Assembly (NCBI RefSeq): GCF_006088715.1
Contig: NZ_CP030771.1
Span: 1,054,001-1,118,000 of the forward strand
Source of the DNA: Streptomyces sp. YIM 121038
GTDB taxonomy: Bacteria; Actinomycetota; Actinomycetes; Streptomycetales; Streptomycetaceae
DNA: 64,000 nucleotides
Reading direction: 5' to 3'
Shown here piece after piece: positions 52,501-58,819 of this stretch. Position numbers and translations under genes: made by a program. Each line of letters opens with the position of its first letter. The first letter of the stretch is position 1. The notes beneath the pieces were generated by a model that saw only the letters and a list, made by a program, of their open reading frames with translations, did no database searches and was not told where the DNA came from.

Positions 52501-53566
52501 CGAGGAGTTCGTCGGCCATGCCCAGCCACTGCGGTCCGTGCCCGGGGAACACGAAGGCGATGCCGTCGGTGGGGTCCGCGGCCGGGAGCGCCGACGCCGT
52601 TAACGCCGGGCCCGGCACCACTAAGCGGCCCTCGCTGAGGGCGAGCAGCTCGTCGGTGAGCCGTGCGCGGTCGCCGCCGGTGAGCGCGGCGCGGCGGGCG
52701 AGCGCGGGCCGGGTCGTCGCGAGGGAGTAGGCGAGGTCGACGACGGGCAGGCCGGGCTCGGCGGTGAGCAGCGCGTGCAGGTCGGCGGCCCGTGCCCGCA
52801 GGGCGCCGGGGCTGTGCGCCGACAGGGCGACCGGGACCGCGGGTCCTTCGGGGGCGGTGCGCCCTGCCCCGGGGCGGCCCGCGCGCAGGGCGGCCTCGAC
52901 GAGGGCGGGGACCGAGTCGGGCCACGCGTGGTCGTCGTCGAGCCGGTAGGCGAAGGCCGCGGTCCGGGCGTCGTCCCGGCGGGCGAGCACGACGAAGGCG
53001 CCGTCGGCCCCGACCAGGGCCGTGGCGCACGCGCCGGACCGGAGGGCGGCGACCGCTTCGGCGAGGGGGGCGCGGCCGGTGCGGCCGGTGCGGTGCGGGT
53101 TCGCCGGGTCGGGGAGGCCGAGGATCCGCGCCAGCTCGCCGGCGCCGTCCTTGCCCGCGTCCTCCGCGCCCGTCTCCTCCGCGCCCGCGCCGGTCGCGCT
53201 CGCTTCGGCGGCGCCCGTTACGACGGCGTCCGCTTCGGCGGCGTCCGCTTCGGCGGCGTCCGCTTCGGCGGCGTCCGCTTCGGCGGCGTCCGCTTCGATG
53301 GCGCCCGCGTCGGCCACGGCTGCTTCGGTCGCGCCCGCGTCGTCGGCCGCAAGGAAGACATCGATGTCCGCACGGTCGCGGGTGCCGATGCCCGCGTCCT
53401 CACAGGCCGTCCACGCCGATTCCGCTTCGGCCGCCCGGTCCGCGGGCAACGGCACACCGGTCAGCTCGGCCAGTACACCGGGATCCTGCCGCGCCCGCAC
53501 CGGTGCCGCGGGTGCGGCACCGATGACGGCGACAGCGCTGGTGTCCACTCGTACCGATTCGCACAT
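40550..53566 (-). CDS. PKS A: type I modular polyketide synthase, loading module and modules 1-2
   Basis: This 4338-residue protein starts the assembly line. I chose the ATG at 53566 because GGAG lies 6 nt upstream (53573-53576). Upstream in-frame codons to 53701 run through AT-rich promoter-like DNA. The loading module is a short vestigial KS (about 1-190, no active-site Cys or Gln), AT-L (340-640) and ACP-L (around 730). Module 1 (from 790) is KS-AT-KR-ACP; AT1 has GHSQGE and YASH, so methylmalonyl-CoA is expected, and KR1 is A-type. Module 2 (from 2299) is KS-AT-DH-ER-KR-ACP, with a malonyl AT, an ER missing about 80 residues and a B-type KR. The C-terminal docking tail occupies about the last 90 residues. 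Two TTA codons lie close together at 52601-52603 and 52622-52624. The stop (40550-40552) is 53 nt from the PKS B start. Confidence 0.97.
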   Translation of the reverse strand: MCESVRVDTSAVAVIGAAPAAPVRARQDPGVLAELTGVPLPADRAAEAESAWTACEDAGIGTRDRADIDVFLAADDAGATEAAVADAGAIEADAAEADAAEADAAEADAAEADAVVTGAAEASATGAGAEETGAEDAGKDGAGELARILGLPDPANPHRTGRTGRAPLAEAVAALRSGACATALVGADGAFVVLARRDDARTAAFAYRLDDDHAWPDSVPALVEAALRAGRPGAGRTAPEGPAVPVALSAHSPGALRARAADLHALLTAEPGLPVVDLAYSLATTRPALARRAALTGGDRARLTDELLALSEGRLVVPGPALTASALPAADPTDGIAFVFPGHGPQWLGMADELLAAHPVFADQLHACADALTPYVDWPVLDVLRGTTDTPSLDRPDVGQPALWAMMVSLAALWRSWGVRPGAVIGSSVGEIPAATVAGALSLEDGARAVALFSQAQVHLLERGVMVSVLASADEVRERLTRYEGLDLAAVHAPGSVLVSGTEDAATALLADLAADGIRARSIDIRLAAHGRQVDAVLDLMGTDLAPLTPRPTDVPIYTATTGARVDPLTLTADHWCRNLRGTADFQSATRAALAAGHRLLLESSPHPVLTRAVQETIEDAAVEAAVVGTLRRGKGSADHLAAALAALHAHGALPDWEAVFAGRGARAVPLPAYPLHTVPEAAPAASLADRLADAPDRPELLLDLVRTQLAAVVGPLGTAADVDAPLLELGLDSAGAVTLRNLLNAATGLNLPVSAVFDNPTCRGLAEHIGRIVLGTPTEDDEPVTLAAVEDDEPIAVVAMSCRLPGGVRSPEDLWTLLSEGGDGLTAFPADRGWDLDGRYDEDAERAGGYYQREAGFLHEAPQFDPEFFGISPREALAMDPQQRLLLEISWEALERAGIDAAQVRGSRTGVFVGAMTMDYGPRLHEAPADLEGYLLTGNTASVASGRLSYTFGFAGPAVTVDTACSSSLTALHVAVQSLRRGECPLALAGGVTVMPSQGMFVEFSRQRALAPDGRCKAFSASADGFGLAEGATMVLLERLSDARRNGHPVLALIKGTAINQDGASNGLTAPSGPAQRRVIRQALADAGVSAAEVDAVEAHGTGTRLGDPIEADALLATYGQEHTADRPLLLGSVKSNIGHTQAASGVAGLIKMVLALRHGVLPRSLHITEPTPHVDWSSGAVSLVTETTPWPEVARPRRAAVSSFGISGTNAHAVLEQAPDDIPATPETPADPPSAPVPFVFSARTEDALRAHASQLAVAAEEFASADMADTLLSRSVFEHRAVVVGGGAEALAAVAHGAESARVAVGVARPAGKVAFVFPGQGSQWLGMGVELAESSPVFRASLDACAQALAPYVDWSLYDVLNDAAALERVDVVQPALWAVMVSLAALWRSYGVEPDAVVGHSQGEIAAAHVAGALSLADAAKVVALRSKAILALSGQGGMVSLAVTVEAARERIARWDGRISVAAVNGPGSAVVAGDADALDELMEACAADDVRARRVPVDYASHSPHVERIQEELADVLAGLEPVPAQVPMLSTVTGEWLTGTEVGAAYWYQNLRNTVRFEEGTRGLLDRGVGVFVECSPHPVLTFGVRETLEAADAEAVVVGTLRRTDGDLDRFLLSAAEAYVEGLPFDWRAAVPAGQHVDLPTYPFQRRRFWLEETARTTAGDDPAFAEFWSAVERGDLAATLDVPADAPLTDVLPSLADWRRRSQERSAADAWRHRITWRPLAAAPAPALTGTWLVVGSRAEAEHPWHTAAVEALRAHGADVLEADGSPESLRAVDVVPSGVLSLLALDERPDPAAPVVPSGLSGTLALVRALGDAGIGAPLWLATTGAVSVGRSDPLTHPAQSQVWGLGLTVGLEHPDRWGGLVDLPVTPDARTTTRLAAVLAGRADEDQLAIRASGVSVRRLTPAPAPAAAPPWRATGTVLITGGTGAIGGHVARWLAGNGAEHLVLTSRRGADAPGAPELAAELTALGVRTTVAACDAADRTALAELFARLDADGTPVRSVFHAAGTVPSLPLADTETSDLAYALAAKAAGAAHLDELCAGRDLDAFVLFSSGSAVWGSGELGAYGAANAFLDGLAQRRRADGLPATSVSWGMWAGGGMVTGDLDDQLRRRGMRPMRPELAVGALATALATGETTLTVADVDWARFAPGFTAARSRPLIGEIPDVVALAERDAAEQPAAGGALADRLAGLTEAESDRLLLDLVRGHAAAVLGHDGADTVTPDRAFRELGFDSLTAIELRKRLTTATGVRLPTTVVFDHPTPTALAQHLHTVVLGERHTAAAGRVAARAADEPIAVVAMSCRFPGGVGGPEDLWDLVLAGRDAIGPFPDDRGWDTDRLYPADAEAHGRSRTLEGAFVYDAGGFDAGFFGIAPREALAMDPQQRQVLELAWEAFERAGIDPSSVRDSLTGVFVGASPQSYAGTLEQAAPEMDGYRLTGDALSVVSGRVAYALGLRGPAVTVDTACSSALVALHLAVQSLRSGECSMALAGGAAVMVTPTAFAEFSLQGGLAPDGRCKPFADAADGVGWGEGAGLILLERLSDARANGHEVLAVVRGSATNQDGASNGLSAPNGPAQQRVIRAALANAGLTTADVDAVEGHGTGTRLGDPIEAQALLATYGQDRPARRPLLLGALKSNIGHTQAASGIAGVIKMVQALRHGVLPRTLHLDRPSQHVDWTTGAVELLAEQRPWPESGRPRRAAVSAFGVSGTNGHVILEQAEPAAPAPAAEPDGRLLAWPLSARDTAALREQAVRLAAAVDERPGLSPVDVAATLALGRAALDRRAVVLGTVAPELQAGLDALAEGTDHPAVVHGAPDGGTFAVLFSGQGSQRVGMGRGLYEAHPVFADALDEVFAHLDPLLDLPLRDVVFGADQAVLDRTEYAQPALFAVEVALYRLWTSWGLRPDALAGHSIGELAAAHVAGVFSLADACAIVAARGALMQALPTGGVMVAVQATEEEIAPECSEHVGIAAINGPNSLVLSGSDLEVLALADRLKAQGRKVTGLRVSHAFHSPLMEPMLDAFRRVLEGVSFAAPRIPIVSTLTGTPVDAEELASPDHWVRHVRRPVRFADGVTALVAQGVTTMLECGPGGVLATMGQDSAPDTVFVPTLRSDRPEADALTRAAAHLHVRGARFDLAAALGGRGARVDLPTYAFQHERYWLTAAVAPAGDGATAALGVATGDHPLLRAAVALPDSDGVVFTGRLSTRTQPWLADHGVGDRVLFPGTGFLDLALHAAGHCGLDTVEELTLHAPLVLPERGGVALRVAVGAETDGGRSIRVHARAEDADRDAPWTEHASGRLTTGDAPATDLAAWPPEGATPMDVDDVYDRLTALGYGYGPVFRALRAAWRLGGDVYVEVALEDPAGGEGFSVHPALLDAALHAPVLRALDETGSGPRLPFGFTGVRLHAVGASTLRVRWTPTGQDTMALAVADPAGRPVATVESLVMRPADLRKAAAPAADALFALEWVPVETSGASPAGLAVLGTDDLGAHAPTVADFGALDGVTDLLAPCPRPSAADARTVRETVAWALALAQDWLADERTAHTRLVFVTRGAVATASPDPAQAAVWGLVRSAQTENPGRFALVDLDDTDDSALALPAALASDEPQTVVRAGRVDAPRLARATTDGLLTPPADGPWRLSAAAGGSPDDLALVPHPDAAAPLAPGEVRVAVRAAGLNPSDVRTALGTEADAALGSEVAGVVTEVGTDVTDLAVGDRVLGAATHAFGPLAVTDRRLLAPMPAALTFACAAALPQAFVTAHHALAGLHRGQPVLVPAAAGDIGTAAVQLARHWGARVHTTGTGGDAEVLLTPPTAEAEALPDPLEFAYDSPQPDPDRFQEILTEVLALFEAGALSPLPVRTWDVRRAPEAFRGLGQDLGAAKAVLTVPAPLDPDRPVLVTGGLGTLGALVARHLVTDRGVRRLVLAGRKGLATDGAAELRDDLAALGAEVTVAACDVADRASVAALLASLDRPLGAVVHAAGVVDDGVLESLTPERIHRVFGPKVDGLLHLDELTRDADLSAFVVFSSAAGILGSAGQASYAAANTALDALVRRRHALGLPGVSLAWGMWAAASGMTAGLDGGDRARLGRSGILELPTEDALALLDAGTRDDRAELVPVLLDAAALRGQAADGTLPPMLRGLVRAPARRATTAPAAATTAFADVIAGQSAAEREQTVLDLVCAQVAAVLGHSAATHIDPGRGLQDLGFDSLTSVELRNRLTAATGLRLPSTLVFDHRSAAAITRHVLTLLPRTEPEPETGVLAQLDRLESSLLALADDGTATKVDLRLRALLAKWSDARAGDADDDADIESDVSAATDDELFGYLDNELETS
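40800..46668 (-). other. Module 2: KS-AT(malonyl)-DH-ER(degenerate)-KR(B)-ACP
   Basis: KS2 has TACSSAL. AT2 has GHSIGE and HAFH. DH2 keeps the catalytic His and Pro of HxxxGxxxxP, but the Gly position is Asp (DHGVGD); the second motif LLDAALH is intact. The ER is truncated. KR2 has [11 protein letters not shown] in the LDD position and the SYAAAN Tyr. If the ER is dead and DH2 works, this module leaves an alkene, not a saturated unit. Confidence 0.85.
41880..42640 (-). other. Degenerate enoylreductase domain of module 2
   Basis: The first half is a recognisable medium-chain ER ([42 protein letters not shown]). The cofactor loop is altered to [17 protein letters not shown]; a typical ER reads HAAAGGVGMAA. 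After VHTTGTGG only about 40 residues precede the C-terminal part ([17 protein letters not shown]). A typical ER has about 115-120 residues there, including the VVLNSLAGE-type and GRFLEMGK-type motifs. The frame is kept across the junction (about 42040-42130). The C-terminal [13 protein letters not shown] part is normal. Loss of reductase activity is inferred. Confidence 0.85.
46670..51195 (-). other. Module 1: KS-AT(methylmalonyl)-KR(A)-ACP
   Basis: KS1 carries TACSSSL, EAHGTGT and [10 protein letters not shown]1 has GHSQGE, VALRSKA and DYASHS, which is the methylmalonyl-CoA pattern. KR1 has the GGTGAIGG cofactor loop, Ser at -13 and the catalytic Tyr in AYGAAN. It has Trp eight residues before Tyr and no LDD, so it is A-type. 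The residue three before Tyr is Leu, so A1 versus A2 is not clean. A methyl branch and an adjacent hydroxyl are expected. Confidence 0.88.
51200..53566 (-). other. Loading module: vestigial KS, AT-L, ACP-L
   Basis: The first 190 residues look like fragments of a KS fold: the VIG start, an [16 protein letters not shown] helix and an [17 protein letters not shown] strand. The catalytic Cys, EAHGTGT and KSNIGH segments are absent, and an Ala/Asp/Glu repeat fills the middle. AT-L has GHGPQWLGM, the active site GSSVGE (the usual His before Ser is Ser) and a terminal His in AAHG. The Arg that binds the free carboxylate in malonyl-type ATs (ALRSK in AT1) is Phe here (ALFSQ). That fits a monocarboxylic acyl starter. 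ACP-L has GLDSAGAV with the phosphopantetheine Ser. The starter itself cannot be named. Confidence 0.85.
53226..53297 (-). repeat. 15-bp tandem repeat in the PKS A loading module
   Basis: Five copies of a 15-bp unit lie head to tail, with starts at 53226, 53241, 53256, 53271 and 53286. The core GCGTCCGCTTCG (plus strand) is the same in all five; the last copy diverges at its end. In frame they encode five EADAA units. The repeat sits inside the vestigial KS segment and probably forms a flexible or helical acidic spacer. Copy number is likely to vary between strains by slippage (inference). Confidence 0.93.
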
Positions 53567-53572
53567 GGCGGT

Positions 53573-53576
53573 CTCC
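53573..53576 (-). promoter_or_regulatory. Ribosome binding site deciding the PKS A start
   Basis: GGAG on the minus strand lies 6 nt before the ATG at 53566. The reading frame stays open to 53701, but that stretch is AT-richer and encodes no conserved sequence. Confidence 0.7.
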
Positions 53577-53737
53577 GCCCCCGTGAGTCGTCCATTAGTA
53601 CTGAACTGATGGTTGCTCGGCCCGGATTGGATCGAGCCTTTCTCAGCCAATCCTCCGCGACAACGAGTGCAAGTCAAAACCAGCGCTTCGAAAAATGTCA
53701 ACCGACGAACATTTTCAGCCTGGGGCGCGAACGCCGC

Positions 53738-53767
53738 CGTTTACACCCTACTTACAAGGCGTTTACG
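53738..53767 (-). promoter_or_regulatory. Three heptamer direct repeats at 11-bp spacing (SARP-like operator)
   Basis: On the minus strand, CGTAAAC, TGTAAGT and TGTAAAC begin exactly 11 bp apart, about 175-200 nt upstream of the PKS A start. Heptamers on an 11-bp period are the known geometry of SARP-family activator sites in Streptomyces. The heptamer sequence is not one of the best-known SARP consensuses, and no clear -10 box lies at the usual distance. No SARP gene is visible in the window. Confidence 0.45.
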
Positions 53768-54460
53768 AGCGGCGGGCGGGTGGGAATGGCCGTAGCCCCG
53801 CGGACTCGCGGAATTCACCGAGCGGACTTCCGTAATCTGCGCGCCCCGCAGCGGTCGCAGAGGAGACGAGCGAGCCTCTCCCATGCCCCATGGCGCAGTA
53901 AGGCTTGCCCTTTCGGGCAGAAAGCGCCTGGCGTTCCGGATGGCTGGAAAACCCATGTCAGAGGCGTGTTTCGGTGCCCGAAGACCATGCAGCCACACCA
54001 TTCAGGCCACCAAGGTCACATTATCGCGCCAACCCGGAAATCATTACTGGCCGGGGACGTCGGCGGCGGGCAGGGCTGCGGCGCTTGCACGGCGGCGATG
54101 TTCCCGGGTACGCGTTGCCCTGACGGCCGGGATGGAGCGCGGCCCCGCGTGGAGCGCCCCGGTCCGCGACGCTCACACCTCCGAGAATCCGCACGTCCCA
54201 GGGCCATTGCGCGGCTGCCGAGCGCGGGGCGCACGGCGGGCTCGGGGCGGGCCGGCACCGGCGCCGCCCACCGGGGCGAGCACTTCGCGCCACCGCGGGA
54301 CGGTCGGCCGGGGCGACGGGGCGGCCACTGGAGTCACAGCGGCAGGAAAAAATAGGAGGGAAGTTGGCCCGATCAGCGCGCACCAGGTAAAAGGGCGACA
54401 AGCAAACTGCCATTAGCCCCGACCAGAGACAGGCCGGGGTTAGGAACGGTGATATGGGAG

Positions 54461-54474
54461 CCCTATTCATAGGG
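54461..54474. promoter_or_regulatory. 14-bp palindrome in the PKS upstream region
   Basis: CCCTAT and ATAGGG form a perfect inverted repeat around TC. It lies in an AT-richer patch about 0.9 kb from the PKS A start. It could be an operator for a dimeric regulator. There is no further support. Confidence 0.3.
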
Positions 54475-55121
54475 GCGCGCTCAGCCCGCCCCGGTCTCCA
54501 GGGGCAACGGAAACGGCACACAGGAAAAAGGCCAACACTTATACGGTCGACTGCCGGGCTCGGGCGTCTTTTTCGCATGCCCCCGTGCGAGCACCGGCCT
54601 CAAGGAAGATATTCCGGCAAGGCGATCCACCGGGAAGTCCGATGGGATGTGCAGCCGGATCGTGCGAGGTCAGAGGATTACGTTATCCGAACTCTCGTGT
54701 TGCGACCAACCATATCCCCGTGGGCGCTGCCCGCACCAGCCTCTCTTTTTGTGGCCGTCGCGAGCGAAAACAACACTCCCTCGCGGCCCTTCACGGGCGG
54801 CGCCGGGGGTCGTTTACGCGCTGACAAATATGCGGCAGCGAATCATTCACACCCACTCCACCTGGTGTTACTCTACGTAATTTTGCGACCGCGATAGATG
54901 ACTTTGGCATATGCCCTACGTCCTGCGCGGCTCCCGCGGGCCGCGCCTCCGCGCCACGCCCATGCCCGTTCGGCCACGATCAGGCTCCGTTTCCTGCCCG
55001 TTTCGGGCCCCCATACCCACTCTCCGTGGCCCACCTCACACTCTCCGCGCCGCCCGGCGACGCCCGGCCGGGGCGCGGGCACCTCTCCGGAGCCCCCCGT
55101 CGCGGCCGGGCCCGCCACCGG

Positions 55122-55157
55122 GCCGTTCACCCGGGCCGCGCGGCCCGGGTGAACGGC
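55122..55157. terminator. Perfect 36-bp GC-rich palindrome, probable terminator
   Basis: The 18-nt arm GCCGTTCACCCGGGCCGC is followed directly by its exact reverse complement. There is no T-run, as is common for actinomycete terminators. It lies about 350 nt beyond the marR stop and between two minus-strand units, so it probably insulates the PKS promoter region from marR transcription. A protein-binding role cannot be excluded. Confidence 0.55.
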
Positions 55158-55510
55158 GGACCGACGGCGACCGTCCGCACACCGTCCGCGCGGTGAAGCC
55201 GGACCCGCCCCCCACCAGCACCAGGTATCCGCAGGTCGCAGGCGTAAGCCCGAGATGCCCTGGAGGGCGCGAAGCCCAGCCGCCCGGTGCAGTACGCGGT
55301 GCCCGAACAGCGGGAAGATCATGCACGTTCGGGCGGCGGCCCCCCTCGGCATCGGTGGCGCCCACGCGCCCACGGCCGCGCCCGCCTCACCGGCCATGGC
55401 CTCCGCCCCGGCCCCAGCGGGCCGTCCCGGCGTCTCGCCCGCCCCGTCGGCCGGTCCGGCGCGCCCGCGACGGAGCCCGCCCAGGCACCGCCGGTGTCGC
55501 CCGCGTTCGT

Positions 55511-56053
55511 TCACCCACCGTCACGCGTGTGCGGCGGTTCCACACGGGAGAGCCAGGTCGTGAGCAGTGCTTCGAGCGACGCCGCTTCGTCGGGGGTCAG
55601 GAGGTCCACCAGCTGACGTTCGTTGCGCATGTGGTCGGTGAACGCCTCGTCGATCAGTTCCCGTCCGGGCCCGGTGAGAGCGACGATGCGGCCGCGCTGG
55701 TCGTCGCCGGAGCGGCGCCGGGTGACGAGTCCGGCCCGCTCAAGGCGGTCGATCCGCTTCGTCATCGCCCCGGTGGTGACCATGGTGTGCGCGGCCAGCT
55801 CGCCGGGCGCCCGCTCGTAGGGCGCTCCGGCCCGGCGCAGCGCGCACAGCACGTCGAACTCGCCCTCACCGAGACCGTACTGCCCATAGACGAGGCAGAG
55901 TTGCTCGGTGAGCCGGTCGGCCAGGCGGTGCAGCCGGCCGATCACCCCCTGCGGGGTGACGTCGACATCGGGCCGCTCGCGGCGCCAGTCGGCCTGGATG
56001 CGGGCCACGCGGTCCCGCGGCTGGTCCCCCCTGCGCACATCGTCCATCCGCAC
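55511..56053 (-). CDS. MarR-family transcriptional regulator
   Basis: This 180-residue protein has the MarR winged-helix layout: N-terminal helices, a helix-turn-helix around residues 85-115 (LAAHTMVTTGAMTKRIDRLERAGLV), the wing (RRRSGDDQRGRIVALTGPG) and C-terminal dimer helices. MarR proteins usually repress a neighbouring gene and release DNA on binding a small phenolic or drug-like ligand. It is divergent from an EamA-type exporter, with only 33 bp between the starts, and the shared spacer holds a strong inverted repeat. This suggests that it represses itself and the exporter. The GTG at 56053 has GGAAG 7 nt upstream; an ATG at 56047 is the alternative start. It is the gene nearest to the PKS A promoter region, and a role in sensing or exporting the polyketide is possible but unproven. 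Confidence 0.9.
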   Translation of the reverse strand: MRMDDVRRGDQPRDRVARIQADWRRERPDVDVTPQGVIGRLHRLADRLTEQLCLVYGQYGLGEGEFDVLCALRRAGAPYERAPGELAAHTMVTTGAMTKRIDRLERAGLVTRRRSGDDQRGRIVALTGPGRELIDEAFTDHMRNERQLVDLLTPDEAASLEALLTTWLSRVEPPHTRDGG

Positions 56054-56060
56054 ATACTAA

Positions 56061-56093
56061 CTTCCCAGGAAGCTATATTAGCTTCCATGGAAG
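56061..56093. promoter_or_regulatory. Operator of the marR-eamA divergent pair
   Basis: A 33-bp near-palindrome is centred on 56077, with 13 of 16 positions paired. Its core is a perfect 8-bp-arm repeat, GGAAGCTA and TAGCTTCC around TAT (56068-56086). It also contains two TTCCNNGGAA boxes 21 bp apart (56062-56071 and 56083-56092). The right box covers the eamA start codon, so bound repressor would block both transcription and access to that start. Confidence 0.8.
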
Positions 56094-57037
56094 CCAATGT
56101 GCGATGGGTGGCACTGACCGCGATCGCTCCGGTGGCCTGGGGCACGAACTACTTCGTCACGCACGAGTACCTCCCCGCGGACCGCCCGCTGTCGGGGGCC
56201 GCACTGCGCGCGCTGCCCGCGGGCCTACTGCTCCTCGCCGTGCGCGGGCAGCGGCCGCGCGGCGCGTGGTGGTGGCGCTCCGCGGTGCTCGGCCTGCTCA
56301 ACGTGAGCGTGTTCTTCGTCCTCGTCTACGTCGCCTCGCAGCTGCTGCCGACGAGCGTCGCCGCCACGGTCATGGCGGTGTCCCCGCTGACGATGATGCT
56401 GATCGCCTGGCTCGTGGTGTCCGAACGCCCCAGCGCCACCCACCTGTCGGGCGCGGTCGTCGGCCTCGCCGGGGTCTGCCTCATGCTGCTCACGGGGGTG
56501 GAAGGGGTGAGCGTGCCGGGCGTCCTCGCCTCGGCCGCCGCCATGCTGATGTCGTCCTTCGGCTACGTCCTGGCCAAGCGCTGGAGCGCCGACGCCGACG
56601 TGCTCGCCTCGACCGCCTGGCAGCTCACCGCCGGGGGCCTCTTCCTGCTCCCGGTGGCCGCCGCCGTGGAGGGCCCGCCCGCCGCGCTCTCCCTCTCCGA
56701 GATCCTCGCGTTCGTCTACGTCGGCCTGATCGCCACGGCCCTGGCCTTCGCCGCCTGGTTCACGGGGCTGCGCCATCTGCCCGCGGGGACGGTGGGTCTG
56801 ATCGGACTGCTCAATCCCTTCACGGGCGTGCTGCTCGGCACGGCGGTCGCCGCGGAGGTGCTGACCGTGCGGCAACTGTGCGGGCTCGCCCTGGTGCTGG
56901 CGGGGGTCGTCCTCGGCAGGCCCGCACGCGCGGGGCGGCGCGGCGGCGGCCGGACACGCACGCGTGCCGTCGCCGACGGGCGGCCCGGCTCCGGCGAGGA
57001 CTCCGCACGCGATCCCTCTCGGTGCGGCCCCGGGTGA
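56087..57037 (+). CDS. EamA/DMT-superfamily transporter
   Basis: This 316-residue membrane protein has about ten hydrophobic helices arranged as two EamA repeats, the architecture of the drug/metabolite transporter (RhaT/YdcZ-like) superfamily. Members export amino acids, metabolites or drugs, or import nucleotides; the substrate cannot be read from sequence. The first helix begins at residue 8 (ALTAIAPVAWGTNYF), and the last ends around residue 283, followed by an Arg-rich cytoplasmic tail. The start ATG at 56087 lies inside the operator, and an in-frame GTG at 56099 with GGAAG 5 nt upstream is a reasonable alternative. Control by the divergent MarR protein is likely. A hairpin overlaps its stop codon. 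An efflux role is inferred from the MarR pairing. Confidence 0.9.
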   Translation: MEANVRWVALTAIAPVAWGTNYFVTHEYLPADRPLSGAALRALPAGLLLLAVRGQRPRGAWWWRSAVLGLLNVSVFFVLVYVASQLLPTSVAATVMAVSPLTMMLIAWLVVSERPSATHLSGAVVGLAGVCLMLLTGVEGVSVPGVLASAAAMLMSSFGYVLAKRWSADADVLASTAWQLTAGGLFLLPVAAAVEGPPAALSLSEILAFVYVGLIATALAFAAWFTGLRHLPAGTVGLIGLLNPFTGVLLGTAVAAEVLTVRQLCGLALVLAGVVLGRPARAGRRGGGRTRTRAVADGRPGSGEDSARDPSRCGPG

Positions 57038-57050
57038 AGGCCGCACCGAG
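57018..57050. terminator. Bidirectional terminator between eamA and the second marR
   Basis: CTCGGTGCGGCC and GGCCGCACCGAG form a perfect 12-bp stem around a 9-nt loop. The loop contains the eamA TGA, and the second marR ends at 57059 on the other strand. The position between convergent genes fits a shared terminator. Confidence 0.7.
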
Positions 57051-57058
57051 GCCCCAGG

Positions 57059-57520
57059 TCAGGCGGATGGGGTGGCGCCCCGCCCGTCGAGGCCGGTGCC
57101 GCCGAGGCGGGTCAGCGCGGCGGACAGGGAGGCGACGTCCTCCGTCGCCCACGCGGGCGGCGCGAAGACGTCGGCGGCGACCCGCTCGGCCGTGGCGAGC
57201 ATCTCCGCCAGGCGTTCACGGCCCGTGTCGGTCAGCGCGGCGTACGCCACCCGGGCGTCGCGGGCGTTCGCCTCGCGCGTGACGAGGCCGATCCGCTCCA
57301 GCGGGGCCAGGCCCCGGGTCACTCCGGACGCGGTCAGGCCGAGCGCCTCGGCCAGGTCCACCCGGCGCATGCGGTCGCCGGGCGCCTGCCCCAGGCGCAG
57401 GAGCATGGTGAAGTCGGCCAGGCTCACGCCGTGCAGGCCGCCCAGGGCCGCGTCGAACCGCTTCACCAGGGCGGTCTGGGCCCGTACGAGACGCAGCGAC
57501 GCGTCGAGGGCATCAGTCAT
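57059..57520 (-). CDS. MarR-family transcriptional regulator (second)
   Basis: This 153-residue protein has a standard MarR fold. Dimer helices occupy residues 1-45, the helix-turn-helix is near 52-80 (VDLAEALGLTASGVTRGLAPLERIGLV), the wing is REANARDARVAYAALTDTG, and C-terminal dimer helices follow. The ATG at 57520 has an excellent AAGGAGG site 5 nt upstream. A perfect inverted repeat with 16-bp arms overlaps the promoter and reaches the ribosome binding site, so strong autoregulation is expected. The gene upstream on the same strand is the DUF6204 gene. No adjacent divergent target is visible, so other targets may lie elsewhere. It is clearly different from the first MarR in sequence and operator. 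Confidence 0.9.
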   Translation of the reverse strand: MTDALDASLRLVRAQTALVKRFDAALGGLHGVSLADFTMLLRLGQAPGDRMRRVDLAEALGLTASGVTRGLAPLERIGLVTREANARDARVAYAALTDTGRERLAEMLATAERVAADVFAPPAWATEDVASLSAALTRLGGTGLDGRGATPSA

Positions 57521-57530
57521 TGCTTCCTCC

Positions 57531-57568
57531 TTGACTGCTCAAGCTTAAGGCAAAGCTTGAGCAGTCAA
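57531..57568. promoter_or_regulatory. Operator of the second marR: perfect inverted repeat, 16-bp arms
   Basis: TTGACTGCTCAAGCTT (57531-57546) is repeated as its exact reverse complement at 57553-57568, with a 6-bp spacer. The minus-strand promoter elements must lie inside it, because the ribosome binding site starts at its edge. It is an unusually long perfect match for a MarR site. Confidence 0.85.
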
Positions 57569-57582
57569 GAATCGGAGTCGGG

Positions 57583-57942
57583 TCAGGTGCGCCGCTGGGC
57601 GGCGGCCCGGCGCCGCCGCTTGCCGAGCGGCGCCTGCGAGAGGTCCTCGGCCTGGGACCGGAGGTTCTTGTAGCCGTAGCCGCCCCGCGCGAGCCACGCC
57701 TTCGCGGCCGCCTCGGCCCGGTCGGCCGCCTCCAGGATGTCCTCCTCCGCCTCCCCCTCGGCCTGGAAGCGGAAGGTGAAGGCGGGCCGGGCCGCGATGT
57801 CGTAGCTGAGGTGCCCCTCGGGCGTGAAGGCGGCGCGCAGCACGTCGTGCTCCGCAGCCCGCGCCAGCAGCTCGGCCCGCTGGTCGGGCGTCAGTCCGTC
57901 GAAGACACCGCGCACGGTGATACGGAAGGTACGAGTAGTCAT
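57583..57942 (-). CDS. DUF6204-family protein
   Basis: This small soluble protein of 119 residues is of the kind annotated as DUF6204 in streptomycetes. It shows the family pattern: a beta-rich N-terminus (FRITVRGVFDGLTPDQRAELL), the block AEHDVLRAAFTPEGHLSYD, FTFRFQAEGEAEEDI, and the tail GYGYKNLRSQAEDLSQAPLGKRRRR. The function is unknown. The start ATG at 57942 has AAGG about 9 nt upstream. It lies between merR and the second marR on the same strand, but the operator of marR separates them, so co-regulation is not implied. The very basic tail could bind nucleic acid, which is speculation. Confidence 0.85.
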   Translation of the reverse strand: MTTRTFRITVRGVFDGLTPDQRAELLARAAEHDVLRAAFTPEGHLSYDIAARPAFTFRFQAEGEAEEDILEAADRAEAAAKAWLARGGYGYKNLRSQAEDLSQAPLGKRRRRAAAQRRT

Positions 57943-57986
57943 CCGGCGACCTTAGCCAGCGGGAGCGGAGGCGCTCCACCGCGTTT

Positions 57987-58013
57987 CCCGGCGGAGCGAC
58001 CGGCTCCGCCGGG
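57987..58013 (-). terminator. Terminator after merR
   Basis: CCCGGCGGAGC and GCTCCGCCGGG pair around a 5-nt loop, immediately after the merR stop codon (58018-58020) on the minus strand. Confidence 0.7.
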
Positions 58014-58017
58014 GCGG

Positions 58018-58683
58018 TCACGCGTCGCCGGAGCCCCCCGCCGCCTCCATCCGGCGGCGCACCTGGTCCTCCTGGGCCAGGCGCCGCAGGAGTTCGAGTA
58101 CGGGGCCGGAGAGGGCGAGGACGACCACGGCCTGCTCGGCGAGGGCGGGCGAGTCGTCGAAGTCCGCCGCGCGTTCGAGGTCGAGGCGGGCGATCGACCG
58201 GGCCAGCTCCCCATAGGCGGCGAGCCGGTCCAGGCGGTAGTTGGCGTCGAGGCGTCTGAGCTCCCGCAGCACCGTCGTCAGCCCCTGGACGTGCGGGGAG
58301 TCGTCGGGGACCTGCCAGTCCATGGCGGCGATGAGGTCCGCGGCGTCCGCCTCCGCCGCCGCCTCGGCCGCCGCCTCCCGCTCCCCGTCCCCGGCCGGGG
58401 CCTGCGCGACGGGCACCGGCAGTGCGTAGCTGATCGCCTTGAGCGTGCCGTCGGTGCTGTCGGCCCGGTCGACCGCCGCGAGGACGTCGCCGGTGGCGGC
58501 GATGGACAGGCCGCCGAGCGTGGTGAGCGCCTTGATCAGGCGCAGCCGCTGGACGTGCTCCTCGCCGTACTCGGCCAGCGTCGCGGCCGTCGCGCGGCCC
58601 GCGGGCAGCAGCCCCTGGCGCCGGAAGTACTTGATGCTGGCGACCGGTACGCCGGTCCTCTGGCTGAGCTCGGAGATCTTCAC
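58018..58683 (-). CDS. MerR-family transcriptional regulator
   Basis: This 221-residue protein has an N-terminal MerR winged helix (KISELSQRTGVPVASIKYFRRQGLL, residues 2-26), followed by the second HTH part and a long C-terminal helical region (about 90-221). The C-terminal region includes an Ala/Glu-rich segment and has no Cys cluster, so a metal sensor is unlikely and an organic effector is more probable. The GTG at 58683 is chosen because GAGG lies 7 nt upstream and the MerR domain starts there; longer frames add unconserved residues. It is divergent from a DUF3533 membrane protein, and the 136-bp spacer holds two similar 15-bp dyads. It probably controls that transporter-like gene. Confidence 0.9.
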   Translation of the reverse strand: MKISELSQRTGVPVASIKYFRRQGLLPAGRATAATLAEYGEEHVQRLRLIKALTTLGGLSIAATGDVLAAVDRADSTDGTLKAISYALPVPVAQAPAGDGEREAAAEAAAEADAADLIAAMDWQVPDDSPHVQGLTTVLRELRRLDANYRLDRLAAYGELARSIARLDLERAADFDDSPALAEQAVVVLALSGPVLELLRRLAQEDQVRRRMEAAGGSGDA

Positions 58684-58749
58684 GCGGCTTCCTCGACGAC
58701 GGGGGACGCGTCCCGGCAGCCCCTCACGGCAATTGGACACCACCAACTC

Positions 58750-58787
58750 GATACTGTCACTATCTAGAGCTGGATACCTTAAGTATC
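58750..58787. promoter_or_regulatory. Paired 15-bp dyads in the merR / DUF3533-gene spacer
   Basis: GATAC-CTTAA-GTATC at 58773-58787 is a perfect dyad. GATAC-TGTCA-CTATC at 58750-58764 is a close copy with one mismatch. Their centres lie 23 bp apart. Both sit in an AT-rich stretch between the divergent starts, where a MerR protein would bind. Confidence 0.6.
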
Positions 58788-58819
58788 TAGTTACGTAGCG
58801 TCAGTGCACTGGAGCGTCC

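Larger units (their letters stand above)
53567..55510. other. Gene-free region upstream of PKS A, about 1.9 kb
   Basis: This region has AT-richer patches (about 53590-54050, 54340-54560 and 54650-54900) that stand out from the PKS genes. Open frames on both strands lack codon bias, recognisable motifs or good ribosome binding sites. It holds the promoter for the PKS genes, a TTGACA-like hexamer on the minus strand at 53696-53701, SARP-like repeats, a small palindrome at 54461 and a large one at 55122. I see no RNA gene. Confidence 0.6.

Noticed and set aside
53226..53297. CRISPR array
   Set aside because: The units are 15 bp, directly adjacent with no spacers, and encode an in-frame peptide repeat.
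53567..53701. PKS A start at 53701
   Set aside because: The extra 45 residues lie in AT-rich promoter-like DNA and have no PKS similarity. The ATG at 53566 has a proper ribosome binding site.
53594..53701. A specific sigma-70 promoter for PKS A (TTGACA at 53696-53701, TACTAAT at 53594-53600)
   Set aside because: Each element is plausible alone, but they are not at promoter spacing from each other or from good partners, so no promoter is called.
53883..54897. Plus-strand frames of 177 and 147 codons in the PKS upstream gap
   Set aside because: Codon usage is poor for this genome, composition is mixed, and there is no family motif or convincing ribosome binding site.
54873..55514. 213-codon minus-strand frame whose GTG overlaps the marR stop
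   Set aside because: The overlap looks operon-like, but the protein is Arg/Gly/Ala-rich without motifs, runs through the 36-bp palindrome and enters AT-rich non-coding DNA.
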